Positions 54,090-62,120 of a stretch of DNA of 64,000 nucleotides are shown one piece after another. Made by a program: the position numbers and the translations under genes. The stretch covers positions 1 to 64,000 of the forward strand of contig JAVBXL010000016.1 in the NCBI GenBank assembly GCA_030824575.1, written 5' to 3'. The notes below the pieces were generated by a model, which had not been told where the DNA came from, did no database searches, and saw only the letters and a list, made by a program, of their open reading frames with translations. Numbering within the stretch: the first letter of the stretch is position 1; the number at the start of each line of letters is the position of its first letter. This DNA comes from a bacterium (GTDB lineage: Bacteria > Pseudomonadota > Alphaproteobacteria > Sphingomonadales > Sphingomonadaceae).

Positions 54090-54452
54090 CTAGACGGTGA
54101 AACTCTCGCCGCAGCCGCAACTGCCCTTGGCGTTGGGATTGTTGAAGACGAAACCGGCTGTGAAATCATCTTCCACCCAGTCCATCGTCGATCCGATCAA
54201 GTACAGCACCGACGCACCATCGATATACAGCACCCCGCCGGGCGTTTCGATCTTCTCGTCGAACTTGGCCTCTTCCGTCACATAATCGACCGAATAGGCC
54301 AGGCCCGAACAGCCGCGCTTGGGCGTCGACAGCTTGACGCCGATCGCGCCCTCAGGCGCTTGGCGCATCAGGTCGGCGATACGCGCCTGCGACGTCGGCG
54401 TCAGGATGACGGCGGCGGGGCGGGCGCGGGTCTTGGTCTGCACATCGGTCAT
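54090..54452 (-). CDS. sufA: SufA/IscA-type iron-sulfur carrier
   Basis: A-type carrier protein of 120 residues that accepts Fe-S clusters from SufBCD and passes them to apo-proteins. The three cluster cysteines are in KRGCSGLAYSVDYV and SCGCGESFTV at the C-terminus. Last gene of the suf operon; its ATG shares a base with the preceding stop (TGATG). Confidence 0.93.
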   Translation of the reverse strand: MTDVQTKTRARPAAVILTPTSQARIADLMRQAPEGAIGVKLSTPKRGCSGLAYSVDYVTEEAKFDEKIETPGGVLYIDGASVLYLIGSTMDWVEDDFTAGFVFNNPNAKGSCGCGESFTV

Positions 54453-54904
54453 CAGAGCATCCCCAGTTCAAGCTTGGCTTCGTCGCTCATCTTCTGCGGG
54501 TCCCATGGCGGGTCCCAGACCAGATTGACCTGCGCATCGCCCACGCCCGGCACCGCGCCGACGCGCAGTTCGACTTCGCCCGGCATGGATTCGGCGACCG
54601 GGCAGTGCGGCGTGGTCAGCGTCATGGTGACGACGGCATGACCATCGTCCGTCACATCCACGCCGTAGATCAGGCCCAGATCATAGATATTGACCGGGAT
54701 TTCCGGGTCGAAAATCTCCTTCAGCGCCTCGATGATCCCGTCATAGAGGTTGCCGCCCGGTTCCCCGGCCGGCACGGCGCTGGGCTTGGCGCTCAGGAAC
54801 CCGTCCAGATAGTCGCGCTGGCGCGGTGCCTCTTCGACACGCGCCTTGGGCGGGGTTTCCACCGCATCCACTTCTTCCACCATGATCTTGCGTTCCTCGG
54901 TCAT
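54452..54904 (-). CDS. sufT: SufT/DUF59 (MIP18-type) iron-sulfur assembly factor
   Basis: A 150-residue protein with a DUF59 domain (about 55-145), recognisable from IFDPEIPVNIYDLGLIYGV and TLTTPHCPVAESMP, where the cysteine of HCPV is conserved. SufT family proteins help mature Fe-S proteins. The N-terminal 45 residues are acidic and variable; an internal start at residue 8 is possible. The ATG overlaps the sufS stop (ATGA). Confidence 0.9.
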   Translation of the reverse strand: MTEERKIMVEEVDAVETPPKARVEEAPRQRDYLDGFLSAKPSAVPAGEPGGNLYDGIIEALKEIFDPEIPVNIYDLGLIYGVDVTDDGHAVVTMTLTTPHCPVAESMPGEVELRVGAVPGVGDAQVNLVWDPPWDPQKMSDEAKLELGML

Positions 54905-56106
54905 CCGAAGATTTTCCTTACCCGTTCTAGTCCCACGACCAGCGCATCGACATCGCTCTCATCGCTATAGATGCCGAAACTGGCCCGTGCGGTCGCCTCG
55001 ACGCCCAGATGGCGCATCAGCGGCTGTGCGCAATGATGGCCGGCCCGGATCGCGACGCCCGTTTCGTCCAATATGGTGCCGACATCGTGCGGATGCACCC
55101 CCTCGACCGCGAAAGACAGGATGCCCGCGCTATCATCAGGCCCAAACAGGCGGATGCTGTTCATGCCATCCAATGCCGCCCGCGCCTTGGCCACCAGCGC
55201 GCATTCATGCGCATGGACCCGGTCCAGCCCGATCGCCTGCACATAATCGATCGCGGAGGACAGGCCCACCACCCCGGTGATATGCGGCGTTCCTGCCTCG
55301 AACCGGGTGGGCGCGGGGGCGTAGGTCGTCTTTTCGAACGTCACCTTGTCGATCATCGACCCGCCACCCTGATAGGGCGGCATCGCGTCGAGCAATTCCG
55401 CCCGGCCCCACAGCACGCCGATGCCGGTCGGGCCATAGAGCTTGTGCGCGGAAAAGACGTAGAAATCGCAATCCATCGCCGCCACGTCGACCGCCAGCCG
55501 CGGCACCGCCTGGCATCCGTCGATCAGGATCTTCGCGCCCACCATATGCGCGATATCGGCGGCGCGGCGCACGTCGAGCACGCTGCCCAGCACGTTCGAC
55601 ACATGGGCCAGCGCCACCATCCGGTGCCGCGGCGTCATCATCGCGCGCATCGCGTCCAGGTCGATCTTGCCGTCCTGCGTCAGCGGCACGACGTCGACAT
55701 GCGCGCCGACCTTTTCCGCCACCATCTGCCACGGCACGATATTGCTGTGATGCTCCAGCGTGGACAGCAGGATGCGGTCACCCGCCTGCAACTGCGTCCC
55801 CGCCCAGCATTGCGCGACCAGGTTGATCCCCTCGGTCGCGCCGCGGACATAGACGATCTCGCTGTCCGACTTGGCCCCGATGAAGCCCGCAACCTTCCGC
55901 CGCGCCGCTTCATAGGCCAGCGTCATGTTCGCCGACCGCTCATAGACGCCGCGATGGACCGTCGCATAATCCGGGCCATAGGCCCGCGCGATCGCGTCGA
56001 TCACGGCATTAGGTTTCTGCGCGGTCGCCGCGCTATCCAGATAATGCCAGTCGCCGACACCGGGAAAATCGTGACGTAGGGAGAGGGTCGAAAAGGTGGA
56101 GGTCAT
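54901..56106 (-). CDS. sufS: cysteine desulfurase SufS
   Basis: PLP enzyme of 401 residues that takes sulfur from cysteine as a persulfide for Fe-S assembly. Motifs: YLDSAATAQKP, ATVHRGVYERSANMT, EHHSNIVPW, VFSAHKLYGPTGIG (PLP lysine) and RAGHHCAQPLM (persulfide cysteine); the group II layout fits SufS. Start ATG 56106 has GGGAGG five bases upstream. That ribosome site is the end of an inverted-repeat element. No sufE is in the operon. Confidence 0.95.
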   Translation of the reverse strand: MTSTFSTLSLRHDFPGVGDWHYLDSAATAQKPNAVIDAIARAYGPDYATVHRGVYERSANMTLAYEAARRKVAGFIGAKSDSEIVYVRGATEGINLVAQCWAGTQLQAGDRILLSTLEHHSNIVPWQMVAEKVGAHVDVVPLTQDGKIDLDAMRAMMTPRHRMVALAHVSNVLGSVLDVRRAADIAHMVGAKILIDGCQAVPRLAVDVAAMDCDFYVFSAHKLYGPTGIGVLWGRAELLDAMPPYQGGGSMIDKVTFEKTTYAPAPTRFEAGTPHITGVVGLSSAIDYVQAIGLDRVHAHECALVAKARAALDGMNSIRLFGPDDSAGILSFAVEGVHPHDVGTILDETGVAIRAGHHCAQPLMRHLGVEATARASFGIYSDESDVDALVVGLERVRKIFG

Positions 56107-56108
56107 AT

Positions 56109-56226
56109 CATCCTCCCCTGAAAGGGGAGGTGGCTGGCCGCAGGCCAGACGGAGGGGTGTCCCCCTCTCGATAGGGCGACACCCCTCCACCCCTTCGTGG
56201 TTCCCCTCGCCTTACAGGGGAGGATG
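56109..56226. repeat. 118-bp MITE-like element with 12-bp terminal inverted repeats
   Basis: Bounded by CATCCTCCCCTG (56109-56120) and CAGGGGAGGATG (56215-56226), perfect reverse complements. Inside are several hairpins: CCTCCCCT-GAA-AGGGGAGG (56112-56130), CTGGCC-GCA-GGCCAG, and GGAGGGGTGTC...GACACCCCTCC. No protein is encoded. It sits between sufD and sufS and supplies the sufS ribosome site on the minus strand. Confidence 0.8.
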
Positions 56227-56236
56227 GTGTTGCGCA

Positions 56237-56989
56237 TCATACCAGCGCCTCCAGCTTGGCGATCGCCGCGGCTTCCAGCGCGTCCTTGACCGCTTCATCC
56301 GCCACATCGTCGAACACGCCCGCGACGAAGGATCGCAGCAGCAGCGTCTTGGCCGTCGCCGGGTCCATGCCCCGCGACGCCATGTAGAACAGCGCCGCCT
56401 TGTCCAGTTCGCCTACGGTCGCGCCATGGGCGCATTTTACGTCGTCCGCGAAGATTTCCAGTTCCGGCTTGGCGTTGGCCGTGGCCGTCCGGTCCAGCAG
56501 CATCGCCTTGACCGACTGGAACGCATCGGTCCGCTGCGCATCGCGCGCGACATTGATGCTGCCGAGGTAACTGCCGGTCGCGCGACCACCCAGGATCGAC
56601 CGGATCGTCTGGCCGCTGGTCGAATCGGGCTTGGCGTGCGTAACGCTGGTGATGATCTCCAGCGTCTGGTCGCCGCCACCCAATATCGCGCCGTTCAGAT
56701 CGAAATGCGCCCGGCTGCCGATCGTCACATGAAAGGTCACCCGCCCCAGCTTGCCGCCGATATTGAGCACATGAAAATCGCACCGCGCCCCGTCGGCGAT
56801 GGTGATGACATAGTCATGCACCGCCGCCTGACCATCCGCTGCACCCTGCAACAGATGATGGCGCGCGACGTCGCCTTCCGCCACATCGATCCGCGTCGGC
56901 GCAGGCGTCGGCCAGATGGAAGCGACAGCCTCCACATCGCTATAGCGCCAGTCTTCCTGGCGGCGGGTCGGCAGAGCAAGAGCGGTCAC
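56237..56989 (-). CDS. sufD: SufD
   Basis: SufD pairs with SufB and SufC in the scaffold complex. The 250-residue protein is shorter than E. coli SufD (about 420), lacking most of the N-terminal domain but keeping the beta-helix core: EIFADDVKCAHGATVGELDKAALFYMASRGM with the conserved Cys and His. Short SufD is usual in this group of bacteria as far as I know. The ATG overlaps the sufC stop by four bases. Confidence 0.92.
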   Translation of the reverse strand: MTALALPTRRQEDWRYSDVEAVASIWPTPAPTRIDVAEGDVARHHLLQGAADGQAAVHDYVITIADGARCDFHVLNIGGKLGRVTFHVTIGSRAHFDLNGAILGGGDQTLEIITSVTHAKPDSTSGQTIRSILGGRATGSYLGSINVARDAQRTDAFQSVKAMLLDRTATANAKPELEIFADDVKCAHGATVGELDKAALFYMASRGMDPATAKTLLLRSFVAGVFDDVADEAVKDALEAAAIAKLEALV

Positions 56990-57732
56990 GCTGCCACCAC
57001 CTCGGCATAACCCTCACGCTCCAGTTCCAGCGCCAGTTCCGGCCCGCCCGACTTCACGATCCGGCCCCCTGCCAGCACATGGACAAAGTCCGGCTTCACA
57101 TAATCGAGCAGCCGCTGATAATGGGTGATGAGCAGCACCGCCTTGTCGGGCTTGCGCATGATCGCGTTGATCCCCGCGCCCACGACCTTCAGCGCGTCGA
57201 TGTCCAGGCCGCTGTCGGTTTCGTCCAGTATCGCCAGCTTGGGATCAAGGATGCCCATCTGCACCATTTCGGCGCGCTTCTTCTCGCCACCCGAAAAGCC
57301 GACATTCACCGGCCGCTTGAGCATCTCCATGTCCAGGCCCAGCAGCGCCGCCTTGTCCTTGGCCAGCCGGATGAACTCGCCGCCGTTCAATTCCTTCTCG
57401 CCCCGCGCCCGCTTCTGCGCATTCAGGCTTTCGCGCAGGAATTGCAGGTTGGACACGCCCGGAATCTCGACCGGATATTGAAAGCCCAGGAACAACCCGG
57501 CAGCGGCGCGTTCATGCGGGTCCATCTCCAGCAGGTCTACACCATCAAAGGTAGCGGTGCCGCCGGTCACTTCATAACCCGGCCGTCCGCCCAGCGTATA
57601 GGCCAGCGTCGATTTGCCCGCGCCGTTCGGCCCCATGATCGCATGGATTTCGCCCGCATTGATGGTCAGCGACAGGCCCTTCAAAATGGCCTTGCCGTCG
57701 ATTTCATTGGTCAGCGTGTCAATCGTCAGCAT
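56986..57732 (-). CDS. sufC: SufC ATPase
   Basis: ABC-type ATPase of the SufBCD scaffold, 248 residues. Walker A MGPNGAGKSTLAYTL, Q-loop FQYPVEIPGV, signature VGFSGGEKKRAEMVQ, Walker B LAILDETDSGLDID and the switch histidine ITHYQRLL are complete. It starts 14 bases inside the acetyltransferase gene. Confidence 0.96.
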   Translation of the reverse strand: MLTIDTLTNEIDGKAILKGLSLTINAGEIHAIMGPNGAGKSTLAYTLGGRPGYEVTGGTATFDGVDLLEMDPHERAAAGLFLGFQYPVEIPGVSNLQFLRESLNAQKRARGEKELNGGEFIRLAKDKAALLGLDMEMLKRPVNVGFSGGEKKRAEMVQMGILDPKLAILDETDSGLDIDALKVVGAGINAIMRKPDKAVLLITHYQRLLDYVKPDFVHVLAGGRIVKSGGPELALELEREGYAEVVAA

Positions 57733-58279
57733 GCGTATAATCCGTCTTTAAGTCATGGAGCGCAAAGCGCTTGTGAAGGCGATCGACGGGCGTCCCGTCC
57801 TTGAGCGGCACCGCCGGGGTGACGCCATGATCGGCAAATCCGCGCTTGGCATAGAAGGCCAGTCCACCGATATTATCGGCGCGGATCGTCGCGTTGATCG
57901 CGCGCAGGCCCAGCGCCGTGGCCCGCGCCCGTGTCGCCGCGAACAGCGCCGATCCGATCCCACGCTGCGTGCCATCGATCCGTGCGAAGGTGCCGATGTC
58001 GCCGATATCCTCGGCCAATCCGGGCATGCGGCCCAGCGTTTGAAAACCCTCCAGCCGCCCGCTGGCCCGATCCACCGCCACGACGCAGCAATGGACATTG
58101 GGGCCAGTCAGATAGGCCGCGTCCAGCGCTTGTGCCGTAAAGGCTTCCTCCAGCGCCGTCGTCCCGCCCGCGGCGATGATGGCGTTCAGCAACTCCGCGA
58201 GCGCGGGCGCATCGTCAGACGTGACATCCCGCACCAGCAGGGCATCATCAACCGGGGAAAGGACAGCGGCTTGCGACAT
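57719..58279 (-). CDS. GNAT-family N-acetyltransferase inside suf operon
   Basis: A 186-residue acetyltransferase. The GNAT acetyl-CoA-binding motif is QRGIGSALFAATRARA, with FYAKRGFADHGV near the C-terminus. Substrate unknown. It lies between the unknown 151-residue gene (sharing one base, TGATG) and sufC (14-base overlap), so it is certainly transcribed with suf. A link to Fe-S metabolism is not established. Confidence 0.9.
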   Translation of the reverse strand: MSQAAVLSPVDDALLVRDVTSDDAPALAELLNAIIAAGGTTALEEAFTAQALDAAYLTGPNVHCCVVAVDRASGRLEGFQTLGRMPGLAEDIGDIGTFARIDGTQRGIGSALFAATRARATALGLRAINATIRADNIGGLAFYAKRGFADHGVTPAVPLKDGTPVDRLHKRFALHDLKTDYTHADD

Positions 58280-58734
58280 CAGCTCTTATGCGCCCGTTCC
58301 AGCGTCCGCGCGGTCCAGAAGGCCATGTCGCGCACGTCGCCCGGCGCAGGAAACAGCGTGTCGATATAGCGCTTCACCGGCATATAGGGCCACCAGTCGG
58401 CCTCGCCCTCGGGCGGTCCCTTTTCCAGCAAGCCGACGACGAATTCGCTGACCGGGCCCATCCGGGCCAGATTGGGCGCCTTGGCCTTATGGAACGCCTT
58501 GTCCTTGCGCAGCTTCTCGGTCATCGCCGCATCGGCCTTTTGCAGCGCCTCGCGGCTCTGCGCCTCATAGGCGTCCAAATCGCCGAACTCGGCCCGCGCA
58601 CGCGGCTCCAGCTCGCCTTCTTCCAACTCATAATCCTCGGTCAGGATGCGGATCGCGGCGGTCCATGATTGGCCATTGCCGACATCCTCCGCGAAATCCG
58701 CGAGGGCATCCTGAATATCGTCTTCGTCGCTCAA
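58279..58734 (-). CDS. unknown protein in suf operon
   Basis: A 151-residue soluble, mostly helical acidic protein (starts MSDEDDIQDALADFAEDVG). A tryptophan/proline segment (EGEADWWPYMPVKRYIDTLF) and a charged middle (REALQKADAAMTEKLRKDKA) stand out. No cysteines and no known domain I can name. It follows sufB by 99 bases that include a short REP hairpin. Role unknown. Confidence 0.75.
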   Translation of the reverse strand: MSDEDDIQDALADFAEDVGNGQSWTAAIRILTEDYELEEGELEPRARAEFGDLDAYEAQSREALQKADAAMTEKLRKDKAFHKAKAPNLARMGPVSEFVVGLLEKGPPEGEADWWPYMPVKRYIDTLFPAPGDVRDMAFWTARTLERAHKS

Positions 58735-58767
58735 GTCTCAGTCCTTCAACTTCTCACATTCCTCGTC

Positions 58768-58788
58768 ACCCCGGACTTGATCCGGGGT
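58768..58788. repeat. REP-like hairpin ACCCCGGA/TCCGGGGT
   Basis: ACCCCGGA-CTTGA-TCCGGGGT, an 8-bp perfect stem with five-base loop, in the gap between sufB and the next gene. The same CACCCCGGACTTGATCCGGG motif is a common alphaproteobacterial dispersed repeat. It may tune the sufB versus downstream message. Confidence 0.6.
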
Positions 58789-58833
58789 CCCGCTACCGTC
58801 GATCGCCGCACATGACATGAGGGCCAGCAGGCA

Positions 58834-60318
58834 TCACCCCACGCTGCCTTCCAGCGAAATCCCCAGCAATTTCTGCGCTTCGACCGCAAACTCCATCGGC
58901 AGCTGCTGTAGCACTTCGCGCGCAAAGCCGTTCACGATCAGCGACACCGCACTCTCCGCATCCAGCCCGCGCTGCATCGCGTAGAACAACTGATCGTCAG
59001 AAATCTTCGACGTCGTCGCCTCATGCTCGATCTGCGCGCTGGGGTTCCGCACCTCGATATAGGGCACGGTATGCGCTCCGCACTGGTCGCCCAGCAGCAG
59101 GCTGTCGCACTGGGTGAAATTCCGCACCCCCTCCGCGCCTGGTGCCACGCGCACGAGGCCCCGATAGGTATTGTTGCTCCGCCCGGCCGAAATCCCCTTC
59201 GACACGATGGTCGAGCGGGTATTTTTCCCGTTATGGATCATCTTGGTCCCGGTATCGGCCTGCTGCATATTGTTCGTCAGCGCGACCGAGTAGAACTCAC
59301 CCACGCTATTCTCGCCATTCAGCACGCAGGACGGATATTTCCACGTAATGGCGGACCCGGTTTCCACCTGCGTCCAGCTGACCTTGCTGTTCCGCCCCTG
59401 GCATAGCGCGCGCTTGGTCACGAAATTATAGATGCCGCCCTTGCCGTCGGCGTCGCCGGGATACCAGTTCTGGACGGTCGAATATTTGATCTCCGCATCG
59501 TCCAGCGCGACCAGTTCCACGACCGCGGCGTGCAACTGATTCTCGTCGCGCATCGGCGCGGTGCAGCCTTCCAGATAGGAGACGTAAGACCCCTCATCCG
59601 CGACGATCAACGTCCGCTCGAACTGCCCCGTATTCTCCGCGTTGATGCGGAAATAGGTGGACAATTCCATCGGGCAACGCACCCCCTTGGGGATGTAGAC
59701 GAACGTCCCGTCGGAAAAGACCGCGCAATTCAAAGTGGCAAAGTAGTTGTCGTGCATCGGCACGATCTTGCCCATCCACTTCTTCACCAGATCGGGATAT
59801 TCGCGCACCGCCTCGCTGATCGATCGGAAGATGACGCCGGCTTCCTCCAGCTCCTTGCGGAAGGTGGTGGCGACCGACACGCTGTCGAACACCGCGTCCA
59901 CCGCGACCCGGCGGCTGCCCTTCACGCCCGCCAGCATCTCCTGCTCGGCAATGGGAATGCCCAATTTCTTGTAGGTAGCCAGGATTTCGGGATCGACCTC
60001 GTCCAGCGAATCCAGCTCCACCTTCTTCTTGGGCTCGGCGTAATAATAGGCGTCCTGATAGTCGATCGGCGGGACGTTAAGCTTCGCCCAGTCGGGCGGC
60101 GTCATCGTCTTCCACATGGCAAACGCCTTCAACCGCCAATCGAGCAGCCATTGCGGCTCGTTCTTCTTGGCGGAAATGAAGCGGACCGTATCCTCGTTCA
60201 GCCCCTTGGGCGCGAAATCCTGCTCGATGTCGCTCGCCCAGCCATATTCATAGGTGGACGCGCGATCCGCGGCCTCCTGCGCTTCCTGGTTGCGAACGGT
60301 GGTGATTTGCTCGGTCAT
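58834..60318 (-). CDS. sufB: SufB
   Basis: Scaffold subunit on which Fe-S clusters form; with SufC and SufD it makes SufBC2D. The 494-residue product is full length, with [51 protein letters not shown] and the C-terminal [19 protein letters not shown] overlaps the regulator stop (ATGA). Confidence 0.96.
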   Translation of the reverse strand: MTEQITTVRNQEAQEAADRASTYEYGWASDIEQDFAPKGLNEDTVRFISAKKNEPQWLLDWRLKAFAMWKTMTPPDWAKLNVPPIDYQDAYYYAEPKKKVELDSLDEVDPEILATYKKLGIPIAEQEMLAGVKGSRRVAVDAVFDSVSVATTFRKELEEAGVIFRSISEAVREYPDLVKKWMGKIVPMHDNYFATLNCAVFSDGTFVYIPKGVRCPMELSTYFRINAENTGQFERTLIVADEGSYVSYLEGCTAPMRDENQLHAAVVELVALDDAEIKYSTVQNWYPGDADGKGGIYNFVTKRALCQGRNSKVSWTQVETGSAITWKYPSCVLNGENSVGEFYSVALTNNMQQADTGTKMIHNGKNTRSTIVSKGISAGRSNNTYRGLVRVAPGAEGVRNFTQCDSLLLGDQCGAHTVPYIEVRNPSAQIEHEATTSKISDDQLFYAMQRGLDAESAVSLIVNGFAREVLQQLPMEFAVEAQKLLGISLEGSVG

Positions 60319-60725
60319 GCCATTTCTCTGCTAAGGCTGGCGATCGTCACGCCGGCCAGGGCCGATCGGATCGCTTCATTGGCCACGTTCATGTGCGGGC
60401 GGATGCGGCAATCGGTTTCCAGATTGCAGTCATGCGCCCCCAATTCGTTGCAGGCGGTCATGGCGATCGGCCCTTCGACCGCCTCCACCACATCGGCCAG
60501 CGTGATCGTCGCGGGCGGGCGCGACAGCCGCACGCCACCCCCGGTGCCCCGGCTCGATTCGAGCAGCCCGGCCGCCGACAAACGGCTCACCAGCTTCTGC
60601 GCGGTGGGCAGCGGGATGCCGGTTTCGGCCGAAAGCGTGGTCGCATTCATCTTCGCCGCGCCGCAATGGCGCGCCGCTGCGGACATCAATACGACCGCAT
60701 AGTCAGCGAAGCTCGATAATTTCAT
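60315..60725 (-). CDS. Rrf2-family SUF regulator
   Basis: A 136-residue Rrf2/IscR-type repressor of the group that precedes suf operons. Winged helix: [50 protein letters not shown]. Three cysteines in a cluster-binding pattern Cys-x7-Cys-x5-Cys ([15 protein letters not shown]) should bind an Fe-S cluster that reports cellular cluster supply. The first gene of the operon; probably autoregulates it. No Shine-Dalgarno is visible before ATG 60725, so it may be leaderless. Confidence 0.92.
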   Translation of the reverse strand: MKLSSFADYAVVLMSAAARHCGAAKMNATTLSAETGIPLPTAQKLVSRLSAAGLLESSRGTGGGVRLSRPPATITLADVVEAVEGPIAMTACNELGAHDCNLETDCRIRPHMNVANEAIRSALAGVTIASLSREMA

Positions 60726-60730
60726 ATCAA

Positions 60731-60747
60731 TTGCGAACCATTCTCAA
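60731..60747 (-). promoter_or_regulatory. Fur-box-like site upstream of suf operon
   Basis: TTGAGAA-TGG-TTCGCAA on the minus strand, a 7-3-7 inverted repeat with one mismatch, close to Fur boxes such as GCGAATGATTCTC-type sites. It begins five bases upstream of the regulator ATG, so it overlaps the likely transcription start. A second inverted repeat, AATCGGA-9 bases-TCCGATT (60747-60769), lies directly behind and could be the Rrf2 operator. Confidence 0.5.
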
Positions 60748-60825
60748 ATCGGACTGATTCCATCCGATTGGGCGCATGTGGTCCCGCGGGCGCGGTTAAT
60801 CAAGGTATTTTTGCTTGGAAAACGC

Positions 60826-61767
60826 CTAACTCAACCGATTAAGCACCGCTACGTCCCCGCCCAGCGATCGGCGCAGCAGCGTCAGCTGCGCCACCGCCGA
60901 TGGCTCGGTCTGCAACTGGTGCGGGGTCAGGCCGATGAAATGCTTGATCTCCCGAATGAAGTGCGACTGGTCGTAAAAGCCGCCTTCCTCGCACAATTGC
61001 TGCCAGCTTTCCCCATCCAGCGCGATCCGCGCCGAACAGCGCAGCGCCCGATATTTTCGCGCCAGCAGCTTGGGCGGCGCGCCATAATATTTGTTCGCGA
61101 GCCGGGCGAGTTGGCGCGGCGACAGGCCGGTCGTCTCCGCCAATATCTCGATCCGCGGCGACCCTTCGTCCATCAGCCAGGCGTCGATCGCCGCCAGCAA
61201 TTCCCAGGTCGCCGGGCGGAGCGGCCGCGTCAGCCGCCCCAATTCGCTCCAGCACAGCGCCGCCATCGCATCGGCATCTTCGCCCAGCGCGCGCAACCCG
61301 TCCAGCAACCTGGCATAGGCGTCGCCCCGCTCCGCCGCCAGGTCGCACAGCCGGTCCGCCAACCCGCTGGCGTCGCCGCCATGCAGCGCCAGCCAGCCGG
61401 CGGGCAACAGCGAAATGCCGACAACCCGCGCGGGCCGGTCCAGCTCGAACCGGGTCGCGCCCATGGTCGGGCCCAACAGGCAGACGTCGGGCGTGGCCAT
61501 CATCACGCCGTCCTGAAAATGATAGTCCCCGCCCCCGTCCAGCATCAACCGCAACTGCGGCACATCGGCGCGGGTGACGTCGGCATATTGATCGGCCGAC
61601 ACGGTGAAATAATAGAGCGATCCGAAATAGGAACGCAGATGCGCAGGCGGCGCAAAATAGCGCAGCCGGACAGGCCCCTGTGCGGCATCGACTGTGTAAG
61701 ACAGCGGCCCGCGGTCATCCGGCAACGCGACAGCGCGCGCCATATTATCGCTGTGATGCGACCCCAT
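60826..61767 (-). CDS. AraC-family transcriptional regulator
   Basis: A 313-residue regulator with an N-terminal sensor-like domain (about 25-180, HLRSYFGSLYYFTVSADQYA) and C-terminal AraC DNA-binding region (TTGLSPRQLARLANKYYGAP, GFYDQSHFIREIKHFIGLTP). AGGGG lies seven bases before ATG 61767; a frame extending to 61917 would cross an intrinsic terminator. Function and target unknown. The 353 bases between this start and pyrD hold a terminator, a tiny frame and probably both promoters. Confidence 0.9.
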   Translation of the reverse strand: MGSHHSDNMARAVALPDDRGPLSYTVDAAQGPVRLRYFAPPAHLRSYFGSLYYFTVSADQYADVTRADVPQLRLMLDGGGDYHFQDGVMMATPDVCLLGPTMGATRFELDRPARVVGISLLPAGWLALHGGDASGLADRLCDLAAERGDAYARLLDGLRALGEDADAMAALCWSELGRLTRPLRPATWELLAAIDAWLMDEGSPRIEILAETTGLSPRQLARLANKYYGAPPKLLARKYRALRCSARIALDGESWQQLCEEGGFYDQSHFIREIKHFIGLTPHQLQTEPSAVAQLTLLRRSLGGDVAVLNRLS

Positions 61768-61868
61768 GTTTTCACCCCTGCCAATCACTATGCGCCAACG
61801 CAGGCGCAGCGCAAGCGGCGCCATGAAAATATGGTAAAGTTTTTCGACACCTAGCGTTGAAATGCGCC

Positions 61869-61903
61869 AAAAAAATGACCCGGCGGTTTGCACCGCCGGG
61901 TCA
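61869..61903 (-). terminator. strong intrinsic terminator on the minus strand
   Basis: On the minus strand TGACCCGGCGG and CCGCCGGGTCA form a perfect 11-bp stem around a six-base loop, followed by seven T. It lies 102 bases upstream of the AraC-type start, oriented to stop a transcript coming from the pyrD side, where no minus-strand gene is annotated. Confidence 0.8.
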
Positions 61904-61956
61904 GTAAAAGGTCTCATTGGCCATAGGCCAGAGAGCCTTCGGGTCGCAAGGCGGCT

Positions 61957-62040
61957 TTACCCGCGAATCGCAGCAACTTTATTGGATGAAACGGACATTT
62001 TTGGCGCGCAAACGGTTCCATTCATGACGTTTCTTGTCAT
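61957..62040 (-). CDS. tiny 27-residue frame before terminator
   Basis: A minus-strand frame starting MTRNVMNGTVCAPKMSV and ending AAIRG, with AAGG seven bases before the ATG, then 53 untranslated bases and the intrinsic terminator at 61869-61903. It could be a small protein, a leader peptide, or chance inside a small RNA. Not recognised. Confidence 0.25.
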   Translation of the reverse strand: MTRNVMNGTVCAPKMSVSSNKVAAIRG

Positions 62041-62120
62041 GAAATAACCTTGTTGCCGCGCTGTTGCTGCATGGCCACAGTGACTCGACGGACCGATGGT
62101 CCGCTGGCATAGGCTGGGCC

